Origin: Membranipora membranacea
Taxonomy: Eukaryota > Bryozoa > Gymnolaemata > Cheilostomatida > Membraniporidae
Direction: 5' to 3'
Assembly (NCBI GenBank): GCA_914767715.1
Contig: OU612069.1
Coordinates: 28,827,387 to 28,891,386 of the forward strand
DNA: 64,000 nt
This document shows, piece by piece, positions 54,421 to 64,000 of this stretch; position 1 is the first letter of the stretch, and each line of letters opens with the position of its first letter. Position numbers and translations under genes: made by a program. The notes below the pieces were generated by a model, which worked only from the letters and a program-made list of their open reading frames with translations, did no database searches and was not told the DNA's origin.

Positions 54421-55010
54421 GTGAGGGGAAAAGGACCAGCATTATGCTATCTGACATTCAGAAAGCCAAATGTAACTATCTAAGCTACCAAGCACTCAAC
54501 TATGCAGTCTTCCAAATGTTAGATGTACTAGATGCCCACCGTGTGTAAACTTAACTCCAGCTGAACAACAAAGGACTAAATATGTGGGCTGTGCACTGAT
54601 TAGCTCGATGCTTAAAGAAAAATCTCTCAGTGCCGAACAATGTGAAACAATTAATGAGTGGGCTTAGGAGAGAGATGTCACATATTGGACAAGATTGCGC
54701 AGCTCTTATATATTTGACTGAGTGGTTCAGTAATTTTTACTTTTCCAATACTACAAGCCATTGAACAAAACTGTAATATACGGGAACTTTATATAAGGAC
54801 TCAATTCTCAGTAATGGTGATGTAAGTATCCACTAGGATACTATATTTTGTCATTTGACTGTTATTAGGGCATCTGATCTATTTTATTCTTTTCCTAAAA
54901 GGTATTCAGCAATAAGATGTAAGTGTGGTGGATTTTCCACCACAGCTGAACATTCAACTATAAATTCATGAATCATGAGTTGTCTTCCCCTTTCATCATT
55001 TTTATAACTT
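54421..55010. other. No gene recognised
   Basis: Short frames only. Nothing further seen. Confidence 0.4.
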
Positions 55011-55215
55011 TTCTAATTTTAATAATAATATGCTTTTAATAACTGAATTTAACTATAACAATCCATCTAAAATATTTCATCAGCCAGTATTATAATAATG
55101 CTTTTAATTACTGATTTTAACTCTTACACACCCATCCAGAATGTTCCCTGTTTCCTGCTGTTGCATCAGCCAGTATCATATTACATTAGGCTTTTTATAA
55201 CTGAACATCAGAAGA
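55011..55215. repeat. Imperfect tandem repeat, ~65-100-bp unit
   Basis: The blocks ATGCTTTTAATNACTGA...TTTAACT, CCATC[CT]A[AG]AAT and CATCAGCCAGTAT recur two to three times with indels. Confidence 0.7.
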
Positions 55216-55599
55216 GTCTAGTCAGTTAGTATGTAGCAGCTGAAGCAACAAGACCTTATATTTTCAAACTAGTAAACAGATCACCAATAAAGTGCCTTAC
55301 AACTGAACACAGCCTATTGAAGTAAGTTTCATGAGTTCTGCCTGCTGGCAGACCTCCCTGCCTTGACATGATGTTGCCTTGTTTGTACTCTGTTGTTAGA
55401 CTGTAGCCTCCCTTGGGTAGTAGGTAGAGGCCAAGTGAAAACCCCCATTGCACCACTGCATCCATTGACCTGGTTGCCAGTCCAGTTCCAGTCCAGTTCA
55501 ATCTAGTCCAGTTCCAGTCTAGCCCAGTCAAGCAATCTCGCAAAGATAGTTGTAAACCCAGAGCCATTCCCTCCCCCCCCCCATTTGGTTATTTATTTT

Positions 55600-55860
55600 A
55601 TCTATACCCCTTCCCTCCCATTGATTATATTGTCCAACCCTCTTCCCCTGGCCCATTTGCTTCCTTTTGTCTCGCCCGACGAATAAGTAGTAATAATAGT
55701 TGTCCATCTCCCTTCCCTCCCCTATTCATTTTGCCTGATAAATATGTTAATAGTTGTCCATATCCCTTCCCTCCCCAATTTATTTTGCCTGATAAATATG
55801 TTAATAGTATGTCCATATCCCTTCCCTCCCAAATTAATCTTGCCAGATAAATAATCCTCC
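55600..55860. repeat. Tandem repeat, ~66-bp unit, about four copies
   Basis: Units consist of GTCCATATCCCTTCCCTCCC, an AT-rich TTTATTTTGCCTGATAAATA block and TGTTAATAGT. The first copy is most diverged. Strong pyrimidine-strand bias. Confidence 0.9.
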
Positions 55861-57658
55861 TATCTTTGTCCACAAAATTTTGCTTTCGAATGATTCGGCA
55901 GGGTGAATGTTAGTCAAATACCAAACAACTAAAACTGAACTAACTAAGCAGCAGTCGATTCCTCCTTGATGAGTAAATAGAACTGGTGCTGCCAAACTTA
56001 TGAGGGTGATGGGGGTAGCTGTATCGGTATACACGTGATGCACCAAGTTTTTGCCTCACCTAAATTAATAGTACACAATAGAGGCCAATATTCAAGCAAG
56101 GTCATAGATTTTGATGTAACTTTTTCTCAGCATGATGTGAATTTTATGTCCTAGCTCATTATATACCCAATATTATCTCAAGCTGTGGCTAGCCAAGTCT
56201 AAACAATCTATTCTTGTCGCATATCATACAGTTTTCTTATAGCATTAGTCATTTAGCCGTCACCCAACTAAGACGTCAAAATGTAGAAAGAAATCAGTTT
56301 TATAGTCAAACCCACCTGTTTGGGAAAATTTTCTCCTCAATATTTACTACACTGCAGGAGAATTAGCGTATCATTACACCACCATACTACACATATCTTA
56401 AGTCTAAGGCTGAATACATAAGTTCATTCTTTGTATTTTATTGTTTTAACATGTATCTTCAAATTTATAAAACGCACAATTAATCTGAAGTTAATTGTAT
56501 TCAACATGTATGCAATTACCACATAAATTTGTTGTGACCTAGTTTTTGTACGTAGTCATTGTATGACATTTTATTAATAGGTTCAGTACCTACAACAGCA
56601 CCAATATTATAGCTCACCAACCAGGAATCACCATACTTATGTGAAGGTGTCAAAATTTGTAAGTCAAGATAATTAAGTTGCTTTATTCTATTTTGTATTT
56701 GCTTCTAAATCGTTCACAACAATTTGATGTCAAATATTTTAATGTGTTTTAATGTTACAAGTACCAATTTAAAACGTCACTTTTATTAACAGGTTACAGT
56801 ACTCAGTCTCTGCAATAAAGTTACAACAACTTAATGAAGAGACCACAGTTAAGATACACCTCAAAAATAATGTTGGACATCCCAATACAGTAGCATGATT
56901 CTACCCGTGTTATTACTCAGAAAAATTGCTTCATTTCATTATCATTGCAGTTCTCACTTGGATTTCAGAGACACCCCTACAATTTATCAGCAGCTGGGAG
57001 CATAAAAGAGAAGGAAAGGGTTGACAAATGAACATGTGAATTTTAATTTAATCATGGTAACATCTAAACACAATATCCTTTCACATATAAAGTATCACCC
57101 AGCCAGCAAGATGCCAGAAAGGTAAATTTCTAGTTGCCACTCCTCTCTTTTAATCATTGCACTAGCTGATCTCAATATTTAGGATTAGCTTTATTTGATG
57201 GGTAAATCACTCTTCATAAAATGGACAATATGAAATAGTAGAAGAGGCCCTGCCCCCAGTCATGACCGCTGATGGTCAGATCAAACTGTGTTATGATCAT
57301 ACAATAAACCTGTTTGGTGGCGTAATTGAAGCAACATATTTTGTTACATAATTATCACAGCCTACCCATTATTACTGTATTTACTCACCTGACTTGACAC
57401 CAGGACTACAATCAATCATAGCACAAAATATAGTAACCAGCCAGCTACACGCTTCATTGACGAAAACACAGGTTGGAACTTCAACCTGTAGAAACAAAAA
57501 GATGAGATAGCGAGATAATTCGCCATCAATCGGGTCAAATATAGATGTACTTAGACCCTTTACATAGACCTAGCTCACACCAGGGAGAATTCTCTCTGCT
57601 CACACTGGACCGTCAATTGGGATCATCACTGAATATTTGTAATCCTATCATAATCCAA
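55861..57658. other. No gene recognised
   Basis: AT-rich DNA with one faint ~200-base periodicity (GGTTCAGTACCTACAACAG near 56580; GGTTACAGTACTCAGTCT near 56792). No domain or terminus seen. Confidence 0.45.
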
Positions 57659-57725
57659 GAGTGATATGCGTGATGGGGTTAGCCATCTATAGAGTGATAT
57701 GCGTGATGGGGTGAGCCATCTATAC
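57659..57725. repeat. 33-bp sequence in two tandem copies
   Basis: AGAGTGATATGCGTGATGGG followed by GTTAGCCATCTAT is immediately repeated with one G-for-T change. Confidence 0.92.
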
Positions 57726-58261
57726 GACCTTATTGATACAGGTAATGTCTGTCTTTATAAACTGATTATCTAGCTAGGCATGCATATTTTTTGGCATTGG
57801 CATATTCCCCCCTTTAGTTGATTCACAACAAAGCAGCCAGCGGCCTATTCCATTATCATTGATAATTCATTGTGACTACAGACTTCGAGTTGGTCGCCAC
57901 AAAAGCATAGGCCCTACAAACATTCATTTCAGCGAGATCAAATGGCGCGAACAAAGGAGTTCCAAGAATTATAATATTTTAATCACACCATGTTGGGATT
58001 AATAGAGAGTTATTTATTCCTTCTTGATTGTATGTCTCATAATATAACTTACTGGAAGAATTTTATTTCTCGGAGTGAAAGTGACGATCCTTGTTATTAG
58101 TGTCACCAGCCATTTGTGTGTTTTAGTGACTCAGTGGTCAAGACCAGCCTCTCACACTTCAGCCCACCAAAGTAATGAAATATTCGCCTAAAATAATAAA
58201 AATCTGGGAGAATTGATTTAACGAACAATAATATAAGTTCAATTATGACAGTTCAATTATC
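57726..58261. other. No gene recognised
   Basis: AT-rich flank of the inverted dispersed repeat. Nothing further seen. Confidence 0.4.
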
Positions 58262-59945
58262 AGTGCTTGAACATTGTTAGGCTAAGACCAACGCAACCCG
58301 TCTTGAGAGGCTTTGTTTGGTGGCTTGGGCCAACGTGACTCCTACTCAAGGCTTGCTCTACTGGTGGAAATGTGACATGAATTGGAATTTGGCTTTTAGC
58401 CAATTACCTTGGATTTGGTAAGACCAAGAATTAAAGAGTTTTTTACTCCTTGTTGAGACTGGTGACACAAAATTCCTGGACCACTGGGGCACTTGTTACT
58501 GAACATCTGTCTGGACAAACAAAAGACCACAGGTCTATTCCAAAACCTGGGATTTTGGCAATGTTTAACTGCCCCCCTTGAGTTTTTGTTGTTTTGTTGT
58601 TTGAAGGTTATTCATGGTTTTGAAAACACATCCAATTTTCATGGTCTCTGGAGTGAAAAGAAATTTGGACAGCACTTCCCTGAGTATTCTGTTCGAAAGA
58701 ATACCTTCTAAGCTGCTCATACATACCTCATTTGATGGATTTAGACACCTGTAGCTCTTTCAGCAAACAATTTCAGTTCAAAAATCTTTTGAAATCATGC
58801 GCAGACGCAGATAAATTCAGAAAGAGCCAATGTTTATAAACTGATTCAGGGCCGTAGGATTTTTACAAATGAACAAGTTCTGAGGCTTTGTGCTTTAATT
58901 ATTTGTCAGGATTTCTGATTGGTTGCAATTGAAGTACAAGACATTTCATTGGTTTATACATTGGTTGTATTTCCTTAATTTTTATGGTACGGGCACATCA
59001 TGAAAAAACTTGAAAGTGTTTATAAACACTGGCTCTCTCTGAATTCATCTGCGTCTGCGCATGATTTTAAAAGATTTTTGAACTGAAATTGTTTGCTGAA
59101 AGAGCTACAGGTGACTAAATCCATCAAATGAGGTAGCCTATGTATGAGCAGCTTAGGAGGTAGTCTTTCAAACAGAATACTCAGGGAAGTGCTGTCCAAA
59201 TTTCTTTTGACTCCAAAGACCATGAAAGTTGGATGTGTTTTCAAAACCATGAATTACCTTCAAACAACAAAAACTCAAAGGGGGCAGTCAAACATTGCCA
59301 AAATCCCAGGTTGTGGAGTGGACCTGTGCAAAAGACGGTTTGGCTTGGGATTAGTAATAATGTTTTTAAGAATAAATGTAAGATTGTGCACACAAACTGT
59401 TAGATACATATTAGAATTTAGTTTTAACTAAAAAAAAAACAGGTTAGTATTAAATAATTTAAATCAAAATATATTAACTCACCTTCATGCAGAGACAGAG
59501 AGTGCACCTGTCCAACCTGTCACCTGGCTCTGTCTGTGACAGCTGAGACCGACTATGAGCAGATGATAGTGCTCATCAATCTAAGAGTCCGTTGGGAATA
59601 CTGTACACGTCCTCACGGCCGAGCAGAGGGAGCTACTAAATCTCTCATAGTCATGCACACAGCGAATCTCATTCATGATTCTTCTAAGTAAGTTCTAGTT
59701 AGTACCCCCGGGCCCGTGTAATAATCTATTTAGATTTTCCTTGTTCTCACATTATATAGAAGGCTCGGTAACTTCTATCTTATGCCTTTAGCTGAGCTGT
59801 ACCAAGTAGGTTAGCTATCTCCTACATCTTGATAGTAGCAATGAACTAGTTTAGTTCATTGATAGTAGTATGATTGATGAAGAAACCAAGGGCCCTTGAA
59901 GAAACAGTGCCTACAGGTTTTCTTTCCCTCCAAAATGAAAGAAAG
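58262..59945 (-). repeat. Dispersed repeat, copy C (inverted) with nested insertion
   Basis: Read on the minus strand, 59945-59340 matches 31050-31690, and 58520-58262 matches 31684-31916, except for the 801-bp foldback element between them. The 3' end is followed by a second ATAATTGAAC unit. It also carries a small palindromic extra, ATGAACTAGTTTAGTTCAT, near 59840-59858. A solo copy of a 5'-truncated LINE's 3' UTR would look like this. Confidence 0.8.
58528..59328. mobile_element. 801-bp foldback element with 8-bp target duplication
   Basis: Arms 58528-58842 and about 59025-59328 are inverted and roughly 90% alike, around a ~180-base centre. Both ends read CACAGGTC inward. CAAAAGAC flanks it at 58520-58527 and 59329-59336. 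The related copy A at 31677-31684 has a single GTCTTTTG at this point and no insertion, an empty paralogous site that confirms the boundaries. An 8-bp duplication fits hAT or P elements; the terminus starting with CA could suit either. No transposase frame. Confidence 0.93.
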
Positions 59946-61116
59946 AAAAAATTATGCTCGCTGATATGCTTTTGCTTGGGTATGAATTGCATAAGTTGTC
60001 CTCCCAGTGCGAAAGTAAAGGCAACTCTATTGCAGCCTCCCTGGCTACCGCATCAACAGGGAGGTCCCAAACTCCCTGGTATTAATTAACAACCAATAAG
60101 TAGTTTTATGGATCCTACAAATACTCAATGGTCCTATATGCATGTCCTCTCATCATTGCCTGAGCTGGTGATTAACAACAATAATCAATGAGTGTCAAGC
60201 AGTAGAATTCTAGTCAGTTTGTCAACTCAAAGTATTTTCTTTTTCATACTCAGAGCAAGTTAGTGTCAGTCTTGAATCTGTATTGTGGCCTCTACCTTTT
60301 TAATAAGTTGTCAATTCTTGGAACCCTGGTTATTGCTGAGTCTGCGCAATGAATGCTGGCCCAGGGCCTGTAAAATCCAGGCTAAAAAAATTGTAACTGG
60401 ATTGGCTGTGGAGAAGGAGGACAACTCTAATACTCAACAATAATAAGCTGAATTATTGGTGATATAGACCGTTCTTTGGTAGTCATTTTTGGTAACTTCT
60501 ATGCATTTGCCAACTTTATGGCTGAGATAGAGTATAGATAAAGGTGTGAAATTCTATATTCATTCAATAAATTGGGGAATTTTAACTTTTATGGGCTATT
60601 ATCATGCCCATCCATATTGCGAAAAACCATGGCTCGAAAGTTGCCATGACCTTTAATGAACGGGATAGGAGATAGTATTATCTTATATATCAGCATTTAT
60701 ATTTATTTTAAATTCTGCAGCATCAGACCCAAAGTCTGCAACTGCGAGCAGGGAGAATTCTATTCTCCCTGCTGCGAGCTGCTCATTTTTTATCATCATG
60801 ATTGTCTAGGTGATGTTTTCTACAGAAGATGCAGTATTCTGTGATGGTGAGTTTGACACACCCATGGCCCATTTAAAGACACAGAATTTTCCTAACCTTT
60901 GTTTTTTATACCGCGATAAGTTTTTTACAGAAGATACTTTTCATAAAAGTTCGAACAAAAAACTATTCTCAAGAATTAAAAACCTAAAGATGAATACAAC
61001 ACTCTCTCAATATTTTCTTTTTAATGTGGGGAACATGACAAGACTAAGGCGTTCGTCATTGGTAACTATTACTGATGTCCAATTGTACCTAAGTCTGCTT
61101 CTTACTAGGACACGTT
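59946..61116. other. No gene recognised; one hairpin
   Basis: GCAGGGAGAA (60747-60756) and TTCTCCCTGC (60762-60771) form a 10-bp stem with a five-base loop, flanked by CTGCGAG on both sides. A 102-codon frame at 60810-61118 shows no recognisable domain. Confidence 0.45.
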
Positions 61117-61290
61117 AAGGAAGTGGCCGTAGTGCAGTAGGTTGGGATGGGTCGAGAAGTCCCATCTAATTATTGATTCCCGATGGATCAAGGTGGTGTC
61201 AGGAAAGGCATCGAACCACAAATGCTCCTGTACCGCATCAGGATACAACCTGAAAACCCACACTGATACCGAAAACAAAAAAACCAAGCA
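61117..61290 (+). mobile_element. tRNA-derived SINE, diverged
   Basis: AGTGGCCGTAGTGCAGTAGG supplies an A-box-like start, and TTATTGATTCCCGAT a degenerate B box about 50 bases later. The body GTCAGGAAAGGCATCGAACC resembles the CAGGAAGGGCATC-type core seen in several animal SINEs. An A-rich end (AAAACAAAAAAACC) follows. It lies directly before LINE endonuclease sequence. Confidence 0.6.
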
Positions 61291-61334
61291 ATATCATTGT
61301 TTGTCACACACTTCTCTTTGATTCACTGTAGTGA

Positions 61335-61627
61335 GACCAAAATAAAATCCAACACAGAGATTCTCCACTGTCCTCAACGACATGACATCTTTATTGCAGC
61401 ATGCTACCGCCCACACATAGCCAACAGCACATTCACAGCCAACCTGAAATGCTGGACTGATCATAGGCGGGGACTTTAACTTTTTTAAACCAGGAACCCA
61501 ACACGCAGGTCTCCATCGTCAGTTCAAAGACCTACTAGATGATTATGGTATACAACAGATGATAACTGAACCCACTCACGAGAACAACACCCTCAATCTC
61601 ATAGCAACAGATATACCCTCACCCTGA
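61335..61627 (+). pseudogene. LINE endonuclease fragment 1
   Basis: RHDIFIAACYRPHIANSTFT is read in one frame to about 61453; a frameshift leads to GLIIGGDFNFFKPGTQHAGL, LLDDYGIQQMITEPTHENNT and LNLIATDIPSP (61454-61627). AAC-YRP, the catalytic GGDFN and the [QP]-x-x-[ST]-x-P-T-x-x-x-x-x-x-LDL/LNL order are those of the APE-type endonuclease of jockey/CR1 LINEs. The domain ends in a stop before the final SDH. Confidence 0.8.
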
Positions 61628-61696
61628 AGACCGATGGAAAACCATCAGGAAAACCTCAGGAAGGCATGAAGATGTTCATACTGAGGAGGATGTGTA

Positions 61697-62383
61697 GTAC
61701 CAAGGCTGCTAACTGAGACATGGCTGAATAAACACAGCAAAAATCAGTATAAATTTGACAATTACATACAAATCAACGTGTGATCGATCAGAGCTGCAGA
61801 CAGGTGGTGGAGGCGGTGTGGCCATGTTTATCAATTCTAGATCCCATTATACATGTACAAACCCTTGAAAAATTTACATCCACTACAGTTTCATCAAAAT
61901 GGAAGAATTAGATCACCTTACAATATGCGGTGTTCTCTATCACCCACCCGGTATGCGAAAACAACAAAAAGATTCCACCATTGAGCACATATATGACACA
62001 GTCCAGAAACTGACCTCTAAACACAAATCTGCCAGCCTGTTGTTGTATGGAGATTCCAATGATCTCAATACCTCATCACTTGAACAAGCTCTTGGCCTTA
62101 CACAAATCGTAGTTTTTCCGACATTAGAAAATGCACACCGTAACAAAATTGTACACCAACATACCTGAATATGTCAAAACACGATGCAGTCCCTCGCCAC
62201 CTGTCGGATACAGTGATCACGAATCAGTAGCGCTTGATTCAGCTGTCAAAATACCAGTACAGTATGAAAGTATAACAAAGCATAAAGTCACACCTGGAGC
62301 TAAAATCAAAATGAGTCAAAAACTAAAGGAGCAAAACTGGGAAGCAGAACTGAAAAGCCAATACATTCCAACAAATAATAACT
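61697..62383 (+). pseudogene. LINE endonuclease fragment 2 and linker
   Basis: LLTETWLNKHS near 61700 gives the ETWL block. After decayed sequence (GGGGVAMFINSRSHYTC-like), 61899-62168 reads MEELDHLTICGVLYHPPGMR and SASLLLYGDSNDLNTSSLEQ, where catalytic GDFN has become GDSN. A frame change near 62130 gives KLYTNIPEYVKTRCSPSPPV, GYSDHESVALDSAV with the SDH motif, and KEQNWEAELKSQYIP of the linker. It is a second, different endonuclease from that at 61335. Phe-to-Ser in GDFN and the frameshifts mark it as inactive. Confidence 0.8.
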
Positions 62384-64000
62384 GAGATGTTCCACAAAAA
62401 CTGTGCAGTAAAGAAATGCCGGAAACAGACCGACAAGCCATTCATAGAAACCATTGACTCTAAAACTAAGAAGAGCTAGATGGAATGCGCAATGACAAAC
62501 ACTACGCTACGCTCGTGGAAACATATGCGATGAGTGCATTATAAGTAATAACTTACCGTCAAATGAAGAATAGAATTCAGTAAATAGACAAAGACGTTAG
62601 CAACCAGATCTCTTTGTCTCTTAAATTCCCACGAGAAAAAATAAGGATTGACCTGCATGAGATAACTGAGTAGATTGAATTTATCATTTAAATGAACTAA
62701 CTATAGACACTTCATATCTGCAAGCCTGGCTATTAGGAACGTTGAACCTATACTAAACTGTCATGAATGGTTTGAAAGGAAAAGCTTGAGGTTATTTTGT
62801 ACTATCCCTTAGCTTTTTTCTGAGCCATAGATCCTATGTATCATATTTGTTCAGGGAGTAAACTACCCTAGCATAGTAATCACATATGACAATAAATAAC
62901 AATCCATTTTCTTGGAAATAAAGCGCATTATGTAGATGATTTTCTTTTGAATGCTAGAGAGACTTGGATGCCCAAAGTCAAACACCTGAAACTAAATAGC
63001 ACAGAGACTATCCTCTGCCTAAGCGACACTTACGGTTAGGGTAGTAATTGGCAATAAGCTCCAATCATTTACAGGTATATAAATCAGGACAGGCTACTAA
63101 ATCAGCTGCCTGTATGTTAATGGTGTGTTTATCTGAGGGAGACAAATTAGATCAGTGAAGGCAGCTGCGATTCAAATGTTAATGAATTATGAAGCTGTAT
63201 CTGACGTTTGTCTGAAAAGAAAAAACCATAGATTAAATGATTAATGTATTTTGAGTAAAGAGACCTCACTTCAATGTGTGTTAGACGACTCGCTTGTAAC
63301 CTCTGATTATTTTCAATGTTCAAATTACAATTCAAGGTCTATCATGAATGATTCATATGGGGCAAAATTTAGTTACACCTGTCATTCATATAAACATATC
63401 ATTATTTTTATTTACCCTGGTGTAAGCTGTGTAACCCTGGTGGGCTGAGTATTTTGTGACTTTAATGGCCTTGAATCCAGAGTTTCACTTGATGGTTGAG
63501 ATCATAATTTTTCAGTCTTTGCTGGGTAGATTTTGATCAGGCTGAATAGTGTGCGGACATGCGCCCAATTGCTGTATAGTTGATCGGTGAAAAATTTCCT
63601 GATTTCTTCCTATCATTATAGGGTAAATTCAAATTATAAAAACATAAAAATAACATAATACACGGGTAGGGAAGGGTAACGAGAGGGAGTTCATTGGGTA
63701 GACAGTAAGTCAGAAATGAAACAATAAATTTTTGAATATCATCGATCATGAGAGTAGTCCTGGTGTTAGAAGCGAGTGGCAACTGGTGGAAGCTGAGTAC
63801 CAACAAAGAATTAAATAAAATGGGGGGGGGGGGGGCTTTCAGAATACAGTTCCCACTAAATTCTGTGCAATAAAACTTTGTGAAAATGTTTCCTTTTGAC
63901 CAGACTTCGATCAATCAATCAAGCATGGATCATACTATAAGCGATCATTCTGCATATAATTGTTAAGTTAAATATGACATATATGTTGCAATAACTTTCA
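62384..64000. other. No gene recognised; G homopolymer
   Basis: AT-rich DNA with short frames. A run of about 15 G lies at 63822-63836. CTAAG/TTAGG-like motifs and short palindromes occur but show no pairing. Confidence 0.5.

Noticed and set aside
1-64000. CRISPR-like arrays, operons, phage or defence islands.
   Set aside because: Repeats are minisatellites without spacers of uniform length; gene structure, introns, SINEs and LINEs show eukaryotic DNA.

Overview
The window looks like nuclear DNA from an invertebrate animal. It is AT-rich, has no bacterial-style gene packing, and shows GT-AG-type exon edges. It is dominated by decayed mobile elements of families common in invertebrate genomes: LINEs, a tyrosine-recombinase retroelement, Ty3/gypsy, PIF/Harbinger, pogo-type and other Tc1/mariner-type transposases, P-like, Mutator-like, hAT-like non-autonomous elements, and tRNA-derived SINEs. 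The species cannot be named from this sequence. No rRNA, functional tRNA, CRISPR or intact multi-exon host gene was recognised. Most coding pieces are pseudogenes, read by following frames across stops and frameshifts.

Layout. 0-5.1 kb: three LINE reverse-transcriptase fragments, then a MADF-domain scrap ending at a TTAA-flanked transposon terminus. 5.2-6.4 kb: a duplicated ~435-bp non-coding segment. 7.9-9.4 kb: a P-element-like transposase piece with two unassigned reading frames. 10.3-13.8 kb: a 16-bp minisatellite, a 533-bp perfectly symmetric inverted-repeat element with TTAA ends, and a 955-bp hAT-type element with an exact 8-bp target duplication. 15.0-20.1 kb: a LINE RT fragment, then a DIRS/Ngaro-like element in the order SGNH-like hydrolase, zinc-finger Gag, RT, RNase H, tyrosine recombinase. 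21.0 kb: one leucine-rich-repeat exon.

22.0-32.1 kb is nested. A ~1.8-kb block holding exons of a spliced Tc1/mariner-type transposase and a Harbinger transposase is directly duplicated. A third copy of the Tc1/mariner exon is split by a 3.76-kb LINE insertion that has a 38-bp target duplication, an inverted 5' part, an internal four-copy 223-bp array and a long 3' repeat. That 3' repeat recurs at 33.1 kb and, inverted, at 58.3-59.9 kb, where an 801-bp foldback element has inserted.

34.5-42.9 kb: a tRNA-derived SINE, two exons of a possible stalked membrane protein, a minus-strand Ty3/gypsy pol remnant, and a transposon-like invertebrate gene (DUF7869-type) whose frame contains a 13-copy, 39-bp repeat. 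43.6-47.6 kb: a nearly intact pogo-type transposase with one stop, an uncharacterised transposon-like ORF, a tandem array with a conserved hairpin, and a coiled-coil ORF1-like frame. 48-54.4 kb: a palindromic element, a Mutator-like transposase fragment, a THAP-like domain, and a two-exon MADF gene downstream of a transposon terminus matching the one at 5.1 kb. 54.4-64 kb is mostly non-coding, with short tandem repeats, a SINE and two LINE endonuclease fragments.

The genes do not form a host pathway; the window records repeated nesting, internal amplification and decay of transposons. I found no convincing undescribed defence or metabolic system. The best leads are the hairpin array, the two MADF elements with matching ends, the SGNH-bearing tyrosine-recombinase element, and repeat expansions inside dead transposon ORFs.
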